From Glebionis coronaria (taxonomy: Eukaryota; Streptophyta; Magnoliopsida; Asterales; Asteraceae): a DNA stretch of 64,000 bases. The notes beneath the pieces are model-generated. The model saw nothing but the letters and a program-made list of their open reading frames with translations. It was not told where the DNA came from and did not search any database. The stretch's first letter is position 1, and each line of letters begins with the position of its first letter. Location: NCBI GenBank assembly GCA_025667525.1, contig CM046876.1:80137235-80201234 (forward strand). The letters run 5' to 3'. The position numbers were made by a program, and so were the translations under genes. Shown here one piece after another: positions 50,918 to 62,520 of the stretch.

Positions 50918-53706
50918 TAATGTATTAATTTTTTACAAATTCAATTTAGCAATTAAAGTTCGTTTTCCTCGACTCACTCGAAATTGATTTCAAATTAACG
51001 TGGATAGATTTGTTCTTGGTGAAACGTATTTTTGGGTATTTTAAACTAAAAAACTATTTAATTAAAAACTAATTGAATGTAGTATTTAATTAAAATCTGA
51101 TTTAAAACTTAAACAAAATGAAAACTAATTTTGTAAATAAAAGTAATTAAAATAAAATAAAACTAACTTTTAATAAAACTTAAATCTAATTAAATGAAAA
51201 CTATTTTTTTAAAACAAAACTATATCAATTGAAAACCAATTTTAAAACTAAAATCTATATTAACTAAAATTTAAACTAAATTTAAAACAATTAAAATTTA
51301 AAAATATTTTTTTATCTTTTTATTTCTTAAGAAAAACTGAATAAATGAAAATTAATATAAATTTTTTTAATTAAATTTAATTAAAACTAAAAACTTGTAT
51401 TTAAACTTGATTAATAAAAACTGGCAGCTATATAAGACCCTATAATAATTAAAAGCTGAGAAGTAAAACACAAATGAGGTCCTAGACTAACTGGTAAAGC
51501 GTTGGGTACTTGAGCTGGGGGTCACGAGTTCGAGACCCAACAGACGAATTTTTTTTTTCTATATTTAATATTTTTGGACTTTTTGGAATCTCATGGACAA
51601 TCAGATCAAAAGTATCTGTTGTTTAAGTAGTGATAACAGCAATATCTCAACACCAAAATAAGCCTAATAAGCTAAAACATATAAGCAGACAGATTGCAAA
51701 TAAGCAAAAGACAAAATAAACTAAATAAGCAGATAACAACTAAAGTCAGATAAACAAACAAAGCAGATAAGCTAAAAGAAAAGCTGAACATGCAATAACA
51801 AATACGAGATTAAACTAAAAATGAACAAATAAGCTTTTAAAATAAGCAACTTATCCTAACAGACTTAGACCGAATAAACCATATTCCAAATAAAACTTAA
51901 ACTAACTTATCCTAACAAGCAAACTACATATTCAGAAAACTTAAACAAAAAACAGATTATACTAGCAGATAAATAGTCAAGGCGAAAAGCAAATATATCC
52001 AAATCAATCTAGCAGATCCAACTAAAAACACAAGCAGATATAAACTTCTTCAATATTCAAACAGTAACAAAAAAAACAAACTGATAAACTACAAAGCAGA
52101 TCAAACAATATCATAAACTAAATAATAAACTTAACAAGAAATTAAAAGAAGAGATTAATACCTTGTGATGAATCCGTTGGGCCGAAGGTGGGCGTTGAAC
52201 CACCTTGTGTACCGAAGCAACAAACACCACCGTTATTTACCCAAACATCAACAACACTGGATCCATTTATCCAACCCGAATCAAAAGCTTCTTCGAACAG
52301 TAACTTTATAACTTTCCCAGTGGGGGAAAATAACTTTCAATTTCTATTTTTTTATTATTATTTTTTATTTGTTTTATATTTATCAATAAAAACAAACAGT
52401 AATATTAAAAAGAAAGAAACTTAAAGATGATAATTAAATTTGACAAAAATTTAAATGAGACGAAATTAATAAAAACTAACTTTTCACTAATAATCAAAAG
52501 ATTACAAATACTGGAAAATAAAAATTACATTAAACCTAAAAACTAATTTTTAGAAATTAAAAATAATAAAAAGTAAAGTGCTATCAATAAATTACATTGA
52601 AAGGGGTTTTTATAGGCAAACCCTGGAAACCCTCTTCATGAAACTTCTTGAGTAAGTATTCAATCCTAGCCGCTCTTCTTCTTTTCTCTTTCTTCTTCAC
52701 TTGATCAACGGTGGAAAATGATCCTCGCATCACACGGATTACCAAAGTGGCAGTTTTTGTGCTTCTTGTGTTTGTTTATGGGTGATGTGGAGGATCCTGA
52801 TTGGAGGATTGGTATTGGTGAGTTGGTTAATCCAATCACAAGAGGAGGGAATGCCACGTCAGGAGAGAGAGGACCATCACTGGTAGTGTTCACCCCCGAT
52901 AAACTTGGGGATTTAATCCCAAATCGTGTGAATCATACGAATTGGGTAAAACCCCCAATTTTTATGGGTAAATTTTTATATGATGATTTAGGGTTAGGGT
53001 AAAAGGTGGTGGCTGTTATTTTGAGAGAGAATGAGGTGGGTGATTATTTATTGGTTGTATCAAATGAATAAAAAGGGAGATGGGTAAATAACAAAAGTGA
53101 GGTGGGTGAGGTATTTGTTGGGTTGACTGTGTGAGTGGAAGTGTTTGACAAGGGTTTTATTTTTACCCAGTAAATAAACCTTCGTTTCTTGGCCCAATTG
53201 CATTTTTTCAATTATCCCATTTTATTTAGCAATATGGGCTTGGTGGCCCAAACTTAATCCTACTCCTTCCATTTAACATTTCCAATTGGGCCTTTTGGGC
53301 TAATTGAAAAAAGTGGATACTTTAAATCCTTAAATGGGCTTTTGAGCCCATTTATCCAATGTGGGACCCACAAAGCTCGAATATCTTCAAAAAGATTAAA
53401 TCCGCTTAAAACGAACTTGATTTCGGCTTACTTGATTGTTTCTTCAAACTCGTGTCGGTTTCGCCGGTTTTCTTGAACTTGGGCACACTTATGGTCTTTT
53501 GACTTTGTCTTCGTCTCTTTCCTAGAATATTCTTCAACATTTGACCGTGTTTCCTGTGTTTTCTTTCCTTTTGATCATTTGTACCTATTTTAACACAAAA
53601 ACACAAAACCACGTGTAATTCCGACTTTTATGATATAAAACACATGATTAGGTCTTATTTTTCCTTGATTTTAGTGGCAAAAGGATAAGTGTTTACACAC
53701 TTATTA
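50918..53706 (-). repeat. 5' LTR of the gag-only gypsy element
   Basis: In plus orientation TAATGTATTAATT ... GTTTACACACTTATTA. It differs from the other LTR at scattered bases and small indels. Both LTRs carry the extra TAA and CTTATTA beyond a hypothetical TG...CA core, although their outer neighbours differ. Confidence 0.93.
51477..51547 (+). repeat. tRNA-derived sequence in the LTR, copy 2
   Basis: Second copy of the Pol III-like segment at 42760-42830, with AAAGCGTTGGG in place of AAATCGTTGGG. The GCG here is closer to a true tRNA D-arm side, so this copy is the less mutated one. Confidence 0.65.
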
Positions 53707-53711
53707 ATTTA

Positions 53712-54695
53712 TCAATCCTGATAACAAACTATAAAGCTTCTGAAGTCATAATAATTATAAAACTTATGCGTCATTGGCTCTGCTTATGATTGCCACCTTA
53801 CTTTCAAGCATTTAATTTAAAAAAAATGAGTATTCAATAAGTTTCTAAGATTCTATTGTCTTTAAAAGAATGCTAAACATTACTTCGAAGCATCTTATAA
53901 GTGCTTCTTTTGAACATTAAAATGCTTAAATGTATAACAAAAAACAACAAATTCAATATCAAATATCGATGGATACTACTATTCCTACATTTAGACCTTT
54001 TCTTTGTAGCTTGTTGCCTATAGTGTGATCAGAATATATAATACATATCTAACGCCAAAGTTTTTAATCACCTTGATGCCCAAATTCAGGTGTTAACTGA
54101 TGCCTTGATACAGTTACGAACCGATGCCCTAAAGCCTTATTAACAACAAATTCCTAAAAAATGAATTGATTTCATAAAACCTGATTAAAAATTTAAAGAT
54201 ATGCTCTAAACAAACTAACAAACATATGATCTAAGATAGTCTTAAAACAGATGCTCTCATTTCATTCAGACATTTCTTCGAACACTTTGTGCGCAACTTT
54301 AATAAACTGGCACCATATTTATCACGAACATAAACTTTAAATCTAATATCATATATACACCAAACTTATGCCATATCCTTAATTTTTACACATATAAGCC
54401 TTAAATAACACAAAAAAACAATAAATAAGTATAACATAGAACTTACTATTTGAACAAATCTGATACATATAAGGGGTTTCTCATAATCTGATAATCTACG
54501 ATGGTGGCGGCGATCGGAAATGATCAAAGCAACCGGAGAAGATTACGATAATGACGATCCATGACGATACCGGCGGACACGCTGATCTAAGATGGAGGTT
54601 GAACAAAATAGAAACAGTGGTGGTGACAGGGTTAGGATTGCGATGATGGAGTGGTGACGGATTTAGGTTTTTGGTGATTGCGATTGAAGATGGTG
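53712..54695. other. Continuation of the split inverted-repeat-type element
   Basis: GATGCCCTAA-like motifs reappear at 54070-54250, as on the other side of the gypsy insertion. 54500-54690 is GC-richer (GGTGGCGGCGATCGG, CGGCGGACACG) and looks like former 5' exon or leader DNA of a gene, without a convincing frame. Confidence 0.5.
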
Positions 54696-57600
54696 TGAGA
54701 CCCCCAAAATCTGACATGGAACAAGTAGGCAACGAGGGGGTAACACGTCTGATGTTGATGTTTTTGCTACCCTTTAGGAAAAGAGCAACAAAAGTGGCAA
54801 GTATTAAGTGTCGGTTTAGGAAAACCAAGCACTAATGACCAATTAAGTTCGTTCTCAAGGAGGCTAGTGTGTTATGTGTGTAATGATATAGATTAATTTG
54901 TGATTATATTTGAAAAAGAAGAATAGAAAAGGGATTAGAAGAGAATGACGGTTATGAAGACGGATTAAAATAAGTCTAAAAAGGCGTACACGTAAAGTCG
55001 TAAAAACCACCAAAATTAAAATTTAAACCTAAAAATTTCTAAAAATTACCAAAAATCCCTAATAATATTCTAAGAGTTTACAAAAAATCAAAACTTGCAA
55101 AAACCTTTTAATTAATTAGATAATGACTTTTTAATGCTAATTAAAGCCCTAAAAATAAAAATTAATTATTAAAAAGCCCTAAACAAGATTTTAAAGTTTG
55201 TAAACCTCAAAAATTACTCTAATTAAGCTAAAAACTATTTTTCAAAATTTTAAAACCAATTAAAACTATTTTTAAACAATTAAAAACTCCTAAAATCAAT
55301 TAAATCTTAAATTAATTATAAAAATAATTAAAAGACCTAAAAAATATTTGGAAAGTTGCAAAAATCCTAATTAATTGTTCAGAACCTAGGAAAAATATAA
55401 AAACCTAGAAAATCAGACTTTTAATTTTTTCTAATAAAATAATATTAAAATAATATTAAAAATCCAAAAATTATAAAAAATTCTAAAAACTTGCAAACTA
55501 GCTTAATTTAACCTAAATAACTCAGAAATGAAAGTGAAATTACCTAAATACCCCTAGTGGGCCTAGAAAATGGGCCTAGAAAATGGGCCTAGAAAATGGG
55601 CCAAACCCAAAACAGTCCCTTATTGGGCTTAATTAAGGCCCAATAAGAAAAAGTGTTCAAAATAAGCCCAAAAAGCACAGGTTGACTCAAAATTTGATTT
55701 TAAACAACTTTTTCCAAAGGCCCAAAAGCTGAAAATGTGAAATAAGCCAACTTATAATAAGCAGCTTATTCTTAATGGGCTTTTGAGCTCATTAAGCCAT
55801 AAGCTGTTGCCATAAGCTAAAATTTTACACACAAGCTTCTTTTGACCTAACAAAGACTTCTGCAAAAAGAATTTTCAAATAAGCCTACTTAATAAGCCAG
55901 AAACACTTCACAAACTTATTCACAAAACGACAAAATAGTCGTTTTTATGATCTAGACCACCTCAGAAGCTGATTCAAGTTGCAAAATGTTTCTTATGACA
56001 AAACTAAGCTTAATAATCAAAAACCTACTCAATAAGCACACTCAATAAGCAAGAAATCAAATAAGCACTTATGTTAAAAGTCAAACAAGTTGGTTTTCTA
56101 GTAAAAAGTCAAAGTCAAAGTCCAATAAGCTCCAGTTTACTTAAATGGGTCAAATAATGAAGATCTATTATAAAAAATAAGTTGTTGCATGTCAGAATAA
56201 GCTAGAATAGCTTATTGATAAGCTGATGACAAAATTGCACTAGTAGGGGCTAGTTTTGGATGTTGAGCAGTGGAAACTTTTTCCACTGCTTGACTCTTTT
56301 GACTTTTTGTCTTTAGTGACTTTTTTGGAGATTCAGATTTCACAAAGGCACCCAAATGATCTTTGGATCAAAAGGAGTCAATCACAATCAAAATAACACA
56401 ATCACTAACACCCAATTGATACAGTTTAATCAATCATTCATCAGACATGATATAGACATGAACAATAAGCAGTTAAGCACTTATGAGCAGTTTTAGCACA
56501 AATCAGCCAGCCAAATTCAACCAAATGCACACACAAGCTATAATAAACTCCAATAAACAAGTCTAAACAGGTTTCATGCACTGGTTCAAAGAATTAAGCA
56601 GGATTCAAGCAATGAAAGTTACTGATGAACACTAACACATGCAGTTTCTACTTTTGCTGATGTATTTGACACACAAGCCAATTTCAACACCTCAAATCTT
56701 TCAAACAGGTTATATTAACTTTGTTTAAACCACTTTTATCCCTAAGCATGCATACACACTAAGTGTTCCCAAAATCCTAGGTCAAAACAAGCAGAAACAA
56801 GGTCTATAGAGCAGATTGTTTAATCCAAGTGTTCAAACCCAAAAACTTGCAGCAAAACACTCTCAAACAAAGGTATAGCAGATACAACGCATAAACAACA
56901 ACTTCCCTTAACACAATAACAAGTTACAAGCATAAACCAGTAGACCCAAACACCCCTTTAACTTTTTCAAATCAAAATTTTCAAGAGCACAATAAGATTT
57001 CAGGCCAACCAAGCATCAATTAACATTAAAACAAGTATAATAAACAGATTCAAGCAAGAACAAGCCACAAAATTCACAAGAACACAAGTTTCATACAAAT
57101 ATCACCAAAAATCACAATTTAAGCAGATTTTGAGATTAAGTATGCAAACCTCATGGATGTACATCCACACCCATGAATTTTGAGCTTATGTGCTAGCAAG
57201 AACAAGCACAAGCTTCCACAATAAGCCTGCTAAGATTGAACAAAGCACAATATCATAAAAATCAGAAACTTTGAAAAACTTGATTAATGCAAACTTGTTA
57301 CCCCACACTTGATTATCCCCAAGTTATAAGCCTCACCACACCTTAACCAACTCAGTTAGGATGCTATGATCAGCCCTATAGCCCAAGAATTCCAAGATTA
57401 GAACAAGACTTAGCAAAATATCAAGAAAATGAGGAAATATGCAAACTTTTGCACACTCCATTTTTGAAAACAGGTTTTGAACTTCAAGAACTAACAAGCA
57501 TATAACAAATGAAAGCAGTAAATAAGATTGGCCAATGACTTTTCTTCAAGATTTCAAACTCAATTTCATTAACTTAGAAATAGGATTTACAGAAACTTGA

Positions 57601-59003
57601 ACCAAGGAAAAATCAAAAGCAAACTGAAATGTGAAGGCCTAAGTGGCTTTATATAGAGCCTTACAAGTTCTACTATGCTAAGAAACGTGTAAACCCTAAT
57701 GCTTAAGTCCCAAAAATGCCCTTGAGGTTTTTGTCTTCTTTGGAGAATCATGTGACTGAATTTGTCATGTAGTTGAGGTGTGAGCTGTTGAAATAGCATC
57801 AAGGGCTTAAAATGAGCTTAGGATGCAAGCAAGATTGTGAGGCGTTGGATTGCTGGCATAATCTTGTCTTCTTCCTCAAACGTATAGCAGGGCAAGTCCC
57901 ATGTGACATGTGTGGTGAGGTGGCAAGGGGTTTTTGAGTTGGTTTATGATTGAGACAAGCTTAATCAGTAATCTGGATGCTTTGGTGGTTTAATTTTGGC
58001 TTAAACAAAAATACCCAATTTGTGTTCATGTGTGAATAGTGGGTGTATTTGATCCAGATTAGTGTTTAAAAATTTGTTAGGCGCCCAATTTTAACTTAAT
58101 AAATTAAGATGTTATTCCGGTTATGAGTGGATGATGACATGGAGGAATGGTGGAATGGGATTGGTGGGTTTGAGTGAGTGGGACACATGGCAGCTTGTCA
58201 CTGGTCTAGGTATCTTTCATGTTGGCCAGCTTTAACCCCTTGATTCTTTACTTCTTGTCTTTTCAGTAGAAAAGTCTATCAACGCCACAATTAGCCTTAT
58301 CAACTTTTGAACTTTTGCATTTTTGGCCCAAAAACTTTTATAAAATGAATTCAGGGGTATTTCTTGCCATATTTGAATTCTTCAAGGGCTGGTTTGGTAT
58401 TTTCTTCAATGATAATGGTCTAGACTTGTATGGTTGTCATTTTGGAGGACTGAAATTGCCAAGTCTTGATGATTGAGGGACCATTTTTGCCAAATGTTGA
58501 AAGTTGAGGGTCCTTTGGGTAATTTGGATTTTTCAAAGGACCAAACTTGTCATTTCTTGTACTTTGAAAGACTTCATGATGTATTTGACTTTGTGAATGA
58601 TATTGGTTGACAATTTAGCTTTGTTGAGGGGCTAAACTTGCCAAATCTTCAAAGTGGAGGGCCCTTATTGTAATTTTGACAAACTTTAAGGACCAAACTT
58701 GTAATTATGAGGATACAAGGGTATAAAGTGTCAATTCTTCATAATTGGAGGACCCTTCTTCATAATTCTTCAAATCTTCAAGAGTTGATCTTTGGGAAAG
58801 TCTTCATTAGGGCTTGGTTCATTGTGTGGCTTTGTTTCCCGTGTTCGTTTTTGCATGATTCTTGTGATCTTTTGTCATTTTCTCAATATCCGTACCTAAA
58901 ATACACAAGCAACAAACACAAGCATATATTTGGGTATTTTGATGATATTTAATGCATTTTAAGCCCTATTTGGACGATGAGACTATGTATAAAAGCAGTC
59001 TCA
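54696..59003 (-). repeat. 3' LTR, about 4.3 kb, ends TGAGAC...GTCTCA
   Basis: In plus orientation it begins TGAGACCCCC and ends AAGCAGTCTCA; the six terminal bases are perfect inverted repeats. The polypurine tract abuts it. Inside are three TGGGCCTAGAAAA units (about 55560-55605) and many AATAAGC motifs like those in the other gypsy LTR. No gene recognised in it. The second LTR lies outside, so the outer end rests on the inverted repeat alone. Confidence 0.82.
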
Positions 59004-59017
59004 TCACTCCCCCATAC
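59004..59017 (-). promoter_or_regulatory. Gypsy polypurine tract
   Basis: Minus-strand AGTATGGGGGAGTGA leads directly into LTR start TGAGACTGC. The gag-only element has GTATGGGATT at the same place. Confidence 0.82.
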
Positions 59018-60824
59018 TAAACCATTGTCGTGCCCTCACGCAATGCTAGAATAAAGTATCAAAGCACCTCCAAAATTCATTTTACTTTATTGAATGATAA
59101 ACTAGCTACACTACTACTATTACTACTACTCGTGTTATAGACATAATGTATGATTTTCATCGCAAAATGGGACGTTTAGGTTCATAGAATAATAACACGT
59201 GAATGCTTCGTTAGAAATAATTTTGTCATCCTTGATTTTCACCCCAATTCCATGCCAAGCGTGCAACGAGATCATTGTCATTATAACTTAGTAATGCTAA
59301 CACTACTCATATGCCCTAATCACGTACTTATCCTCCCACTATTCCTAAGTTGTATCTCTTATATTTTATTTTGTCTTGAATGTTTCACGAGGATACATTG
59401 TTGACTTATGCGATAGAGATTTAGGTCTAAAAATAGAGTCCTAACGGTGTAACTGAGACCATCAAATCAATAACCCCTCATAATAGACAACAATGTTAAA
59501 AAATTAAGTTGACAAGAAGAATCGATAAACACGGTTTTATAATGGTTTTGAACATGAGACTTATTACCAAGACTTTTATACGCCCCCTAACGGAAGGGCC
59601 TTATTATCTTTGGTTTACCTCCAACTTTTATTCAACTTCGCCATGAAGCTTTTATTATGACTTCGGTCTTGCCTTGCCTTTTATTATCCGCCTCATCGGT
59701 GGTTTTATTAGCCAAAGACGTATATCCTCACGCTAAAGGCGAATTTTGGATCTTTAAAGCTTCGAAAATTAAGGCTTGATTCACTTTCAATTTTGCATAG
59801 ATTTTTCGGCCTTGTGGGGCTTCAAATTGTTTGCTAGATTTAGGTGAGCACTTGAAATCTTATTATTGGGTGAAGCTTTCGATTATTCGGGTTGCCAATA
59901 CTTCAAAACCGTGACGCTGGCGATACCTTAATGTCTTCCCAATTTAATTACACGGAAGCTACTAGAAAAGACTAGAAACCCAACAATCCTAACTAAACTG
60001 CTAAGTCAATATTTATTAAGCAAAAATATTTACATGCGAAGGGAGAATAAGCAAGCAACGAGAACACATGAGTTTTTGAAAGAATACGAGTACTCTACGT
60101 TTAGCATAGTAACTTATAATTAACTCTATCATTTCTCATCCTCATTTAAGAGACTTAGCCTAATGTGTAGTTAAGGAATCAAAGCTAAGTGCTCAACACG
60201 CACGGTCGAGTCAAAAATTACTCTTATTCTCGCCATCGGAAAACCTACATTCATGTCTTCAAACACTTATAAAACATGAGAAAAATTTAAAATTTGGCCA
60301 TTTTTAGCCTTATTTTGCAACAAAACGATAAAGAAAAAGATAAACTTTGGAAAGCGTGAAGGTTTGGCAAGGCAAGTATCTATTCACCCCCCATACTAAA
60401 GTTAAACATTGTCCTCAATGTTTCGAGTCTAGGGGTGCAAACACCCCCATACTAGAGACGTAGTTGAATGCCTAATCTAGCATGGAAAGGGTGTAACCAA
60501 AAAATTAATAGCCGTTTATGAAGTGTGCTAAAAACCTAAGGTTAGAACAATCAAGGATATATCATGGATATTGAGAAAGTCTTCAAAGCAAACGATCGAG
60601 TGCTCCCATAAAACGAACACGAGAGGCTCCAATCGTGAAGATCATGATCATCTAAAGTTCACAATTCACAAACAACCACGGAACAAAGGTTGGAAGGGCA
60701 CAAATCTCCACACGTAAGCTACATTAGAAAGCAATAATATGTACATAGGATAAGCATGGGACTCCCCCACGAGGTACCTCGTTTTTGATTACCGAGTCAT
60801 GAGCTCGACTCGATCCCCTCAATA
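59018..60824 (-). other. 3' non-coding region of the Athila-like element
   Basis: No envelope-like ORF found. Extra purine blocks (minus TATGGGGG near 60390 and 60445) resemble the polypurine tract. Blocks are shared with 44986-47104. Confidence 0.7.
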
Positions 60825-62520
60825 CTAATTATCATTGGGGAAGGTGACTTGGTCGAGGTAGTTCAAGGATGGAACTTCCCCGCCAAAGTAGTGCTTCAAC
60901 CTATGTCCATTCATCTTGAAGTTAGGACCATCATCTCGAGCTAGCTCGATGGTCCCATACGGAAACACTTGAGTCACGGTGAATGGACCGGACCAACGGG
61001 ATTTCAACTTACCGGAAAAGATTTTCAATCTTGAATTAAAAAGCAAAACTTGATCCCCAATGTTAAAAACCCGGTTTTTAATTTTAGAATCATGCAACTT
61101 TTTTGTTTTCTCTTTATAAATCAATGAATTTTCATAAGCAATATCTCTCAATTCATCTAATTCATTCAATTGCATTTTCCGGTGTTTCCCCGCGGTTTCC
61201 ATATCATCATTACAATGCTTTAGGGCCCAATAAGCCTTGTGTTCTAACTCGATAGGAAAATTACAATTCTTTCCATACACAAGCTTATAGGGAGTGCACC
61301 CAATGGGTGTCTTATGAGCGGTCCTAAAGGCCCATAAAGCATCGTCCAACTTATCCGACCAAGTTTGTCGGTTTTCCCCAACGGATCTCTCCAAAATCCT
61401 CTTCAACGCTCGGTTTGAAACCTCGACTTGCCCACTCGTTTGTGGGTGATAAGCCGTAGAAAGACGATGTGTAACCCCATATTTCCTTAGAACCCTTTCA
61501 AATTGGTCATTACAAAAATGGGTTCCACGATCGCTTATGATAGCACGAGGGGTTCAAAACCGAGAAAACAATTGCTTCAAAAACTTGACTACCACACGAG
61601 CATCATTGGTGGGAAAGGCCTTTGCCTCCACCCACTTAGAAAGGTAGTCAACCGCAACGAGAATGTACTTATTACCACGAGATAATGGGAACGGCCCCAT
61701 AAAGTCTATGCCCCAAACGTCAAAGATCTCACATACTTGAATGATATTTTGTGGCATTTCATCTTTTTGTGAGGCTTTTCCTTGTCGTTGGCATGCATCA
61801 CACGACTTCACAAGATCTTGTGCATCTCGGTAAATAGTAGGCCAAAAGAACCCGGCATCAAACACCTTCTTAGCCGTGAGATTAGCACCGTGGTGACCAC
61901 CCGTGGGTCCCTCATGGCAAGCTCTAAGGATGTTAGAAGCTTCGGTGCCAAATACACAACGTCTGATGATTTGATCCGCACAAGTTCGAAACACGTAAGG
62001 GTCGTTCCAAAAGTAGAACTTGACGTCACAAAAGAATTTTCGTTTTTCTTGAGTCGTCATACCCTTAACGATGAAGTTACCCGCATGGTAATTTGCAAAA
62101 TCCGCAAACCATGGGGTAGAAGAATCAAGCTTAGAATTCACTACACCAAGTGTCTCGAGCGGAAATGTTTCGGTGATTTCCTTGGGCTCGTAAACACTTT
62201 GGTGAGGATCTTCCAAACGAGAGAGATGATCGGCCGCTAGATTCTCGGCTCCTTTTTTGTCAATGATGGTGTGATCAAATTCTTGAAGGAGGAGAATCCA
62301 ACGAAGTAATCTCGGCTTAGCATCTTGCTTTGCCATGAGATACTTGATAGCCGAATGGTCCGTATACACTATGCATTTTGTCAAGACGAGGTAAGGTCGG
62401 AATTTCTCAAATGCATACACCACGGCAAGGAACTCCTTTTCCGTTGTAGTGTATTTAAGTTGAGCCTCGGTCATCGTCTTTCTAGCATAGTGAATAGGCA
62501 AGAAGTGCTTATCATGACGT
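60825..62520 (-). pseudogene. pol: Gypsy RNase H end and integrase, one stop
   Basis: From [20 protein letters not shown] (RNase H) through the integrase zinc region ([11 protein letters not shown] ... CDACQRQG) to the catalytic core: Asp in GIDFMGPFP, Asp in IISDRGTHF, Glu in [12 protein letters not shown]. The C-terminal part has [16 protein letters not shown] and WSGPFTV, then [13 protein letters not shown] and the stop at 60825. A single TGA at 61554-61556 lies between the first and second catalytic Asp; otherwise the frame is open. Integrase joins the element DNA to the chromosome. Confidence 0.93.

Larger units (their letters stand above)
42198..53711 (-). mobile_element. Athila-like Ty3/gypsy element with gag and protease only (non-autonomous)
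   Basis: The element is 42203-53706 with ATTTA duplicated on both sides (42198-42202 and 53707-53711). LTRs are 2783 and 2789 bp. The internal part is 5932 bp: primer-binding site, leader, gag, protease, a short downstream ORF tail, then a 3' non-coding part similar to that of the element at 54696-64000. No reverse transcriptase, RNase H or integrase is present, although the downstream 3' region is. The missing pol thus looks like an internal loss that keeps both ends, as in gag-only elements that depend on partner enzymes. Confidence 0.92.

Noticed and set aside
54496..54828. Minus-strand 110-codon frame
   Set aside because: Crosses the border of the Athila-like LTR at 54696, so it cannot be an original gene.
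61782..62240. Plus-strand 152-codon frame
   Set aside because: Antisense shadow of integrase coding sequence.
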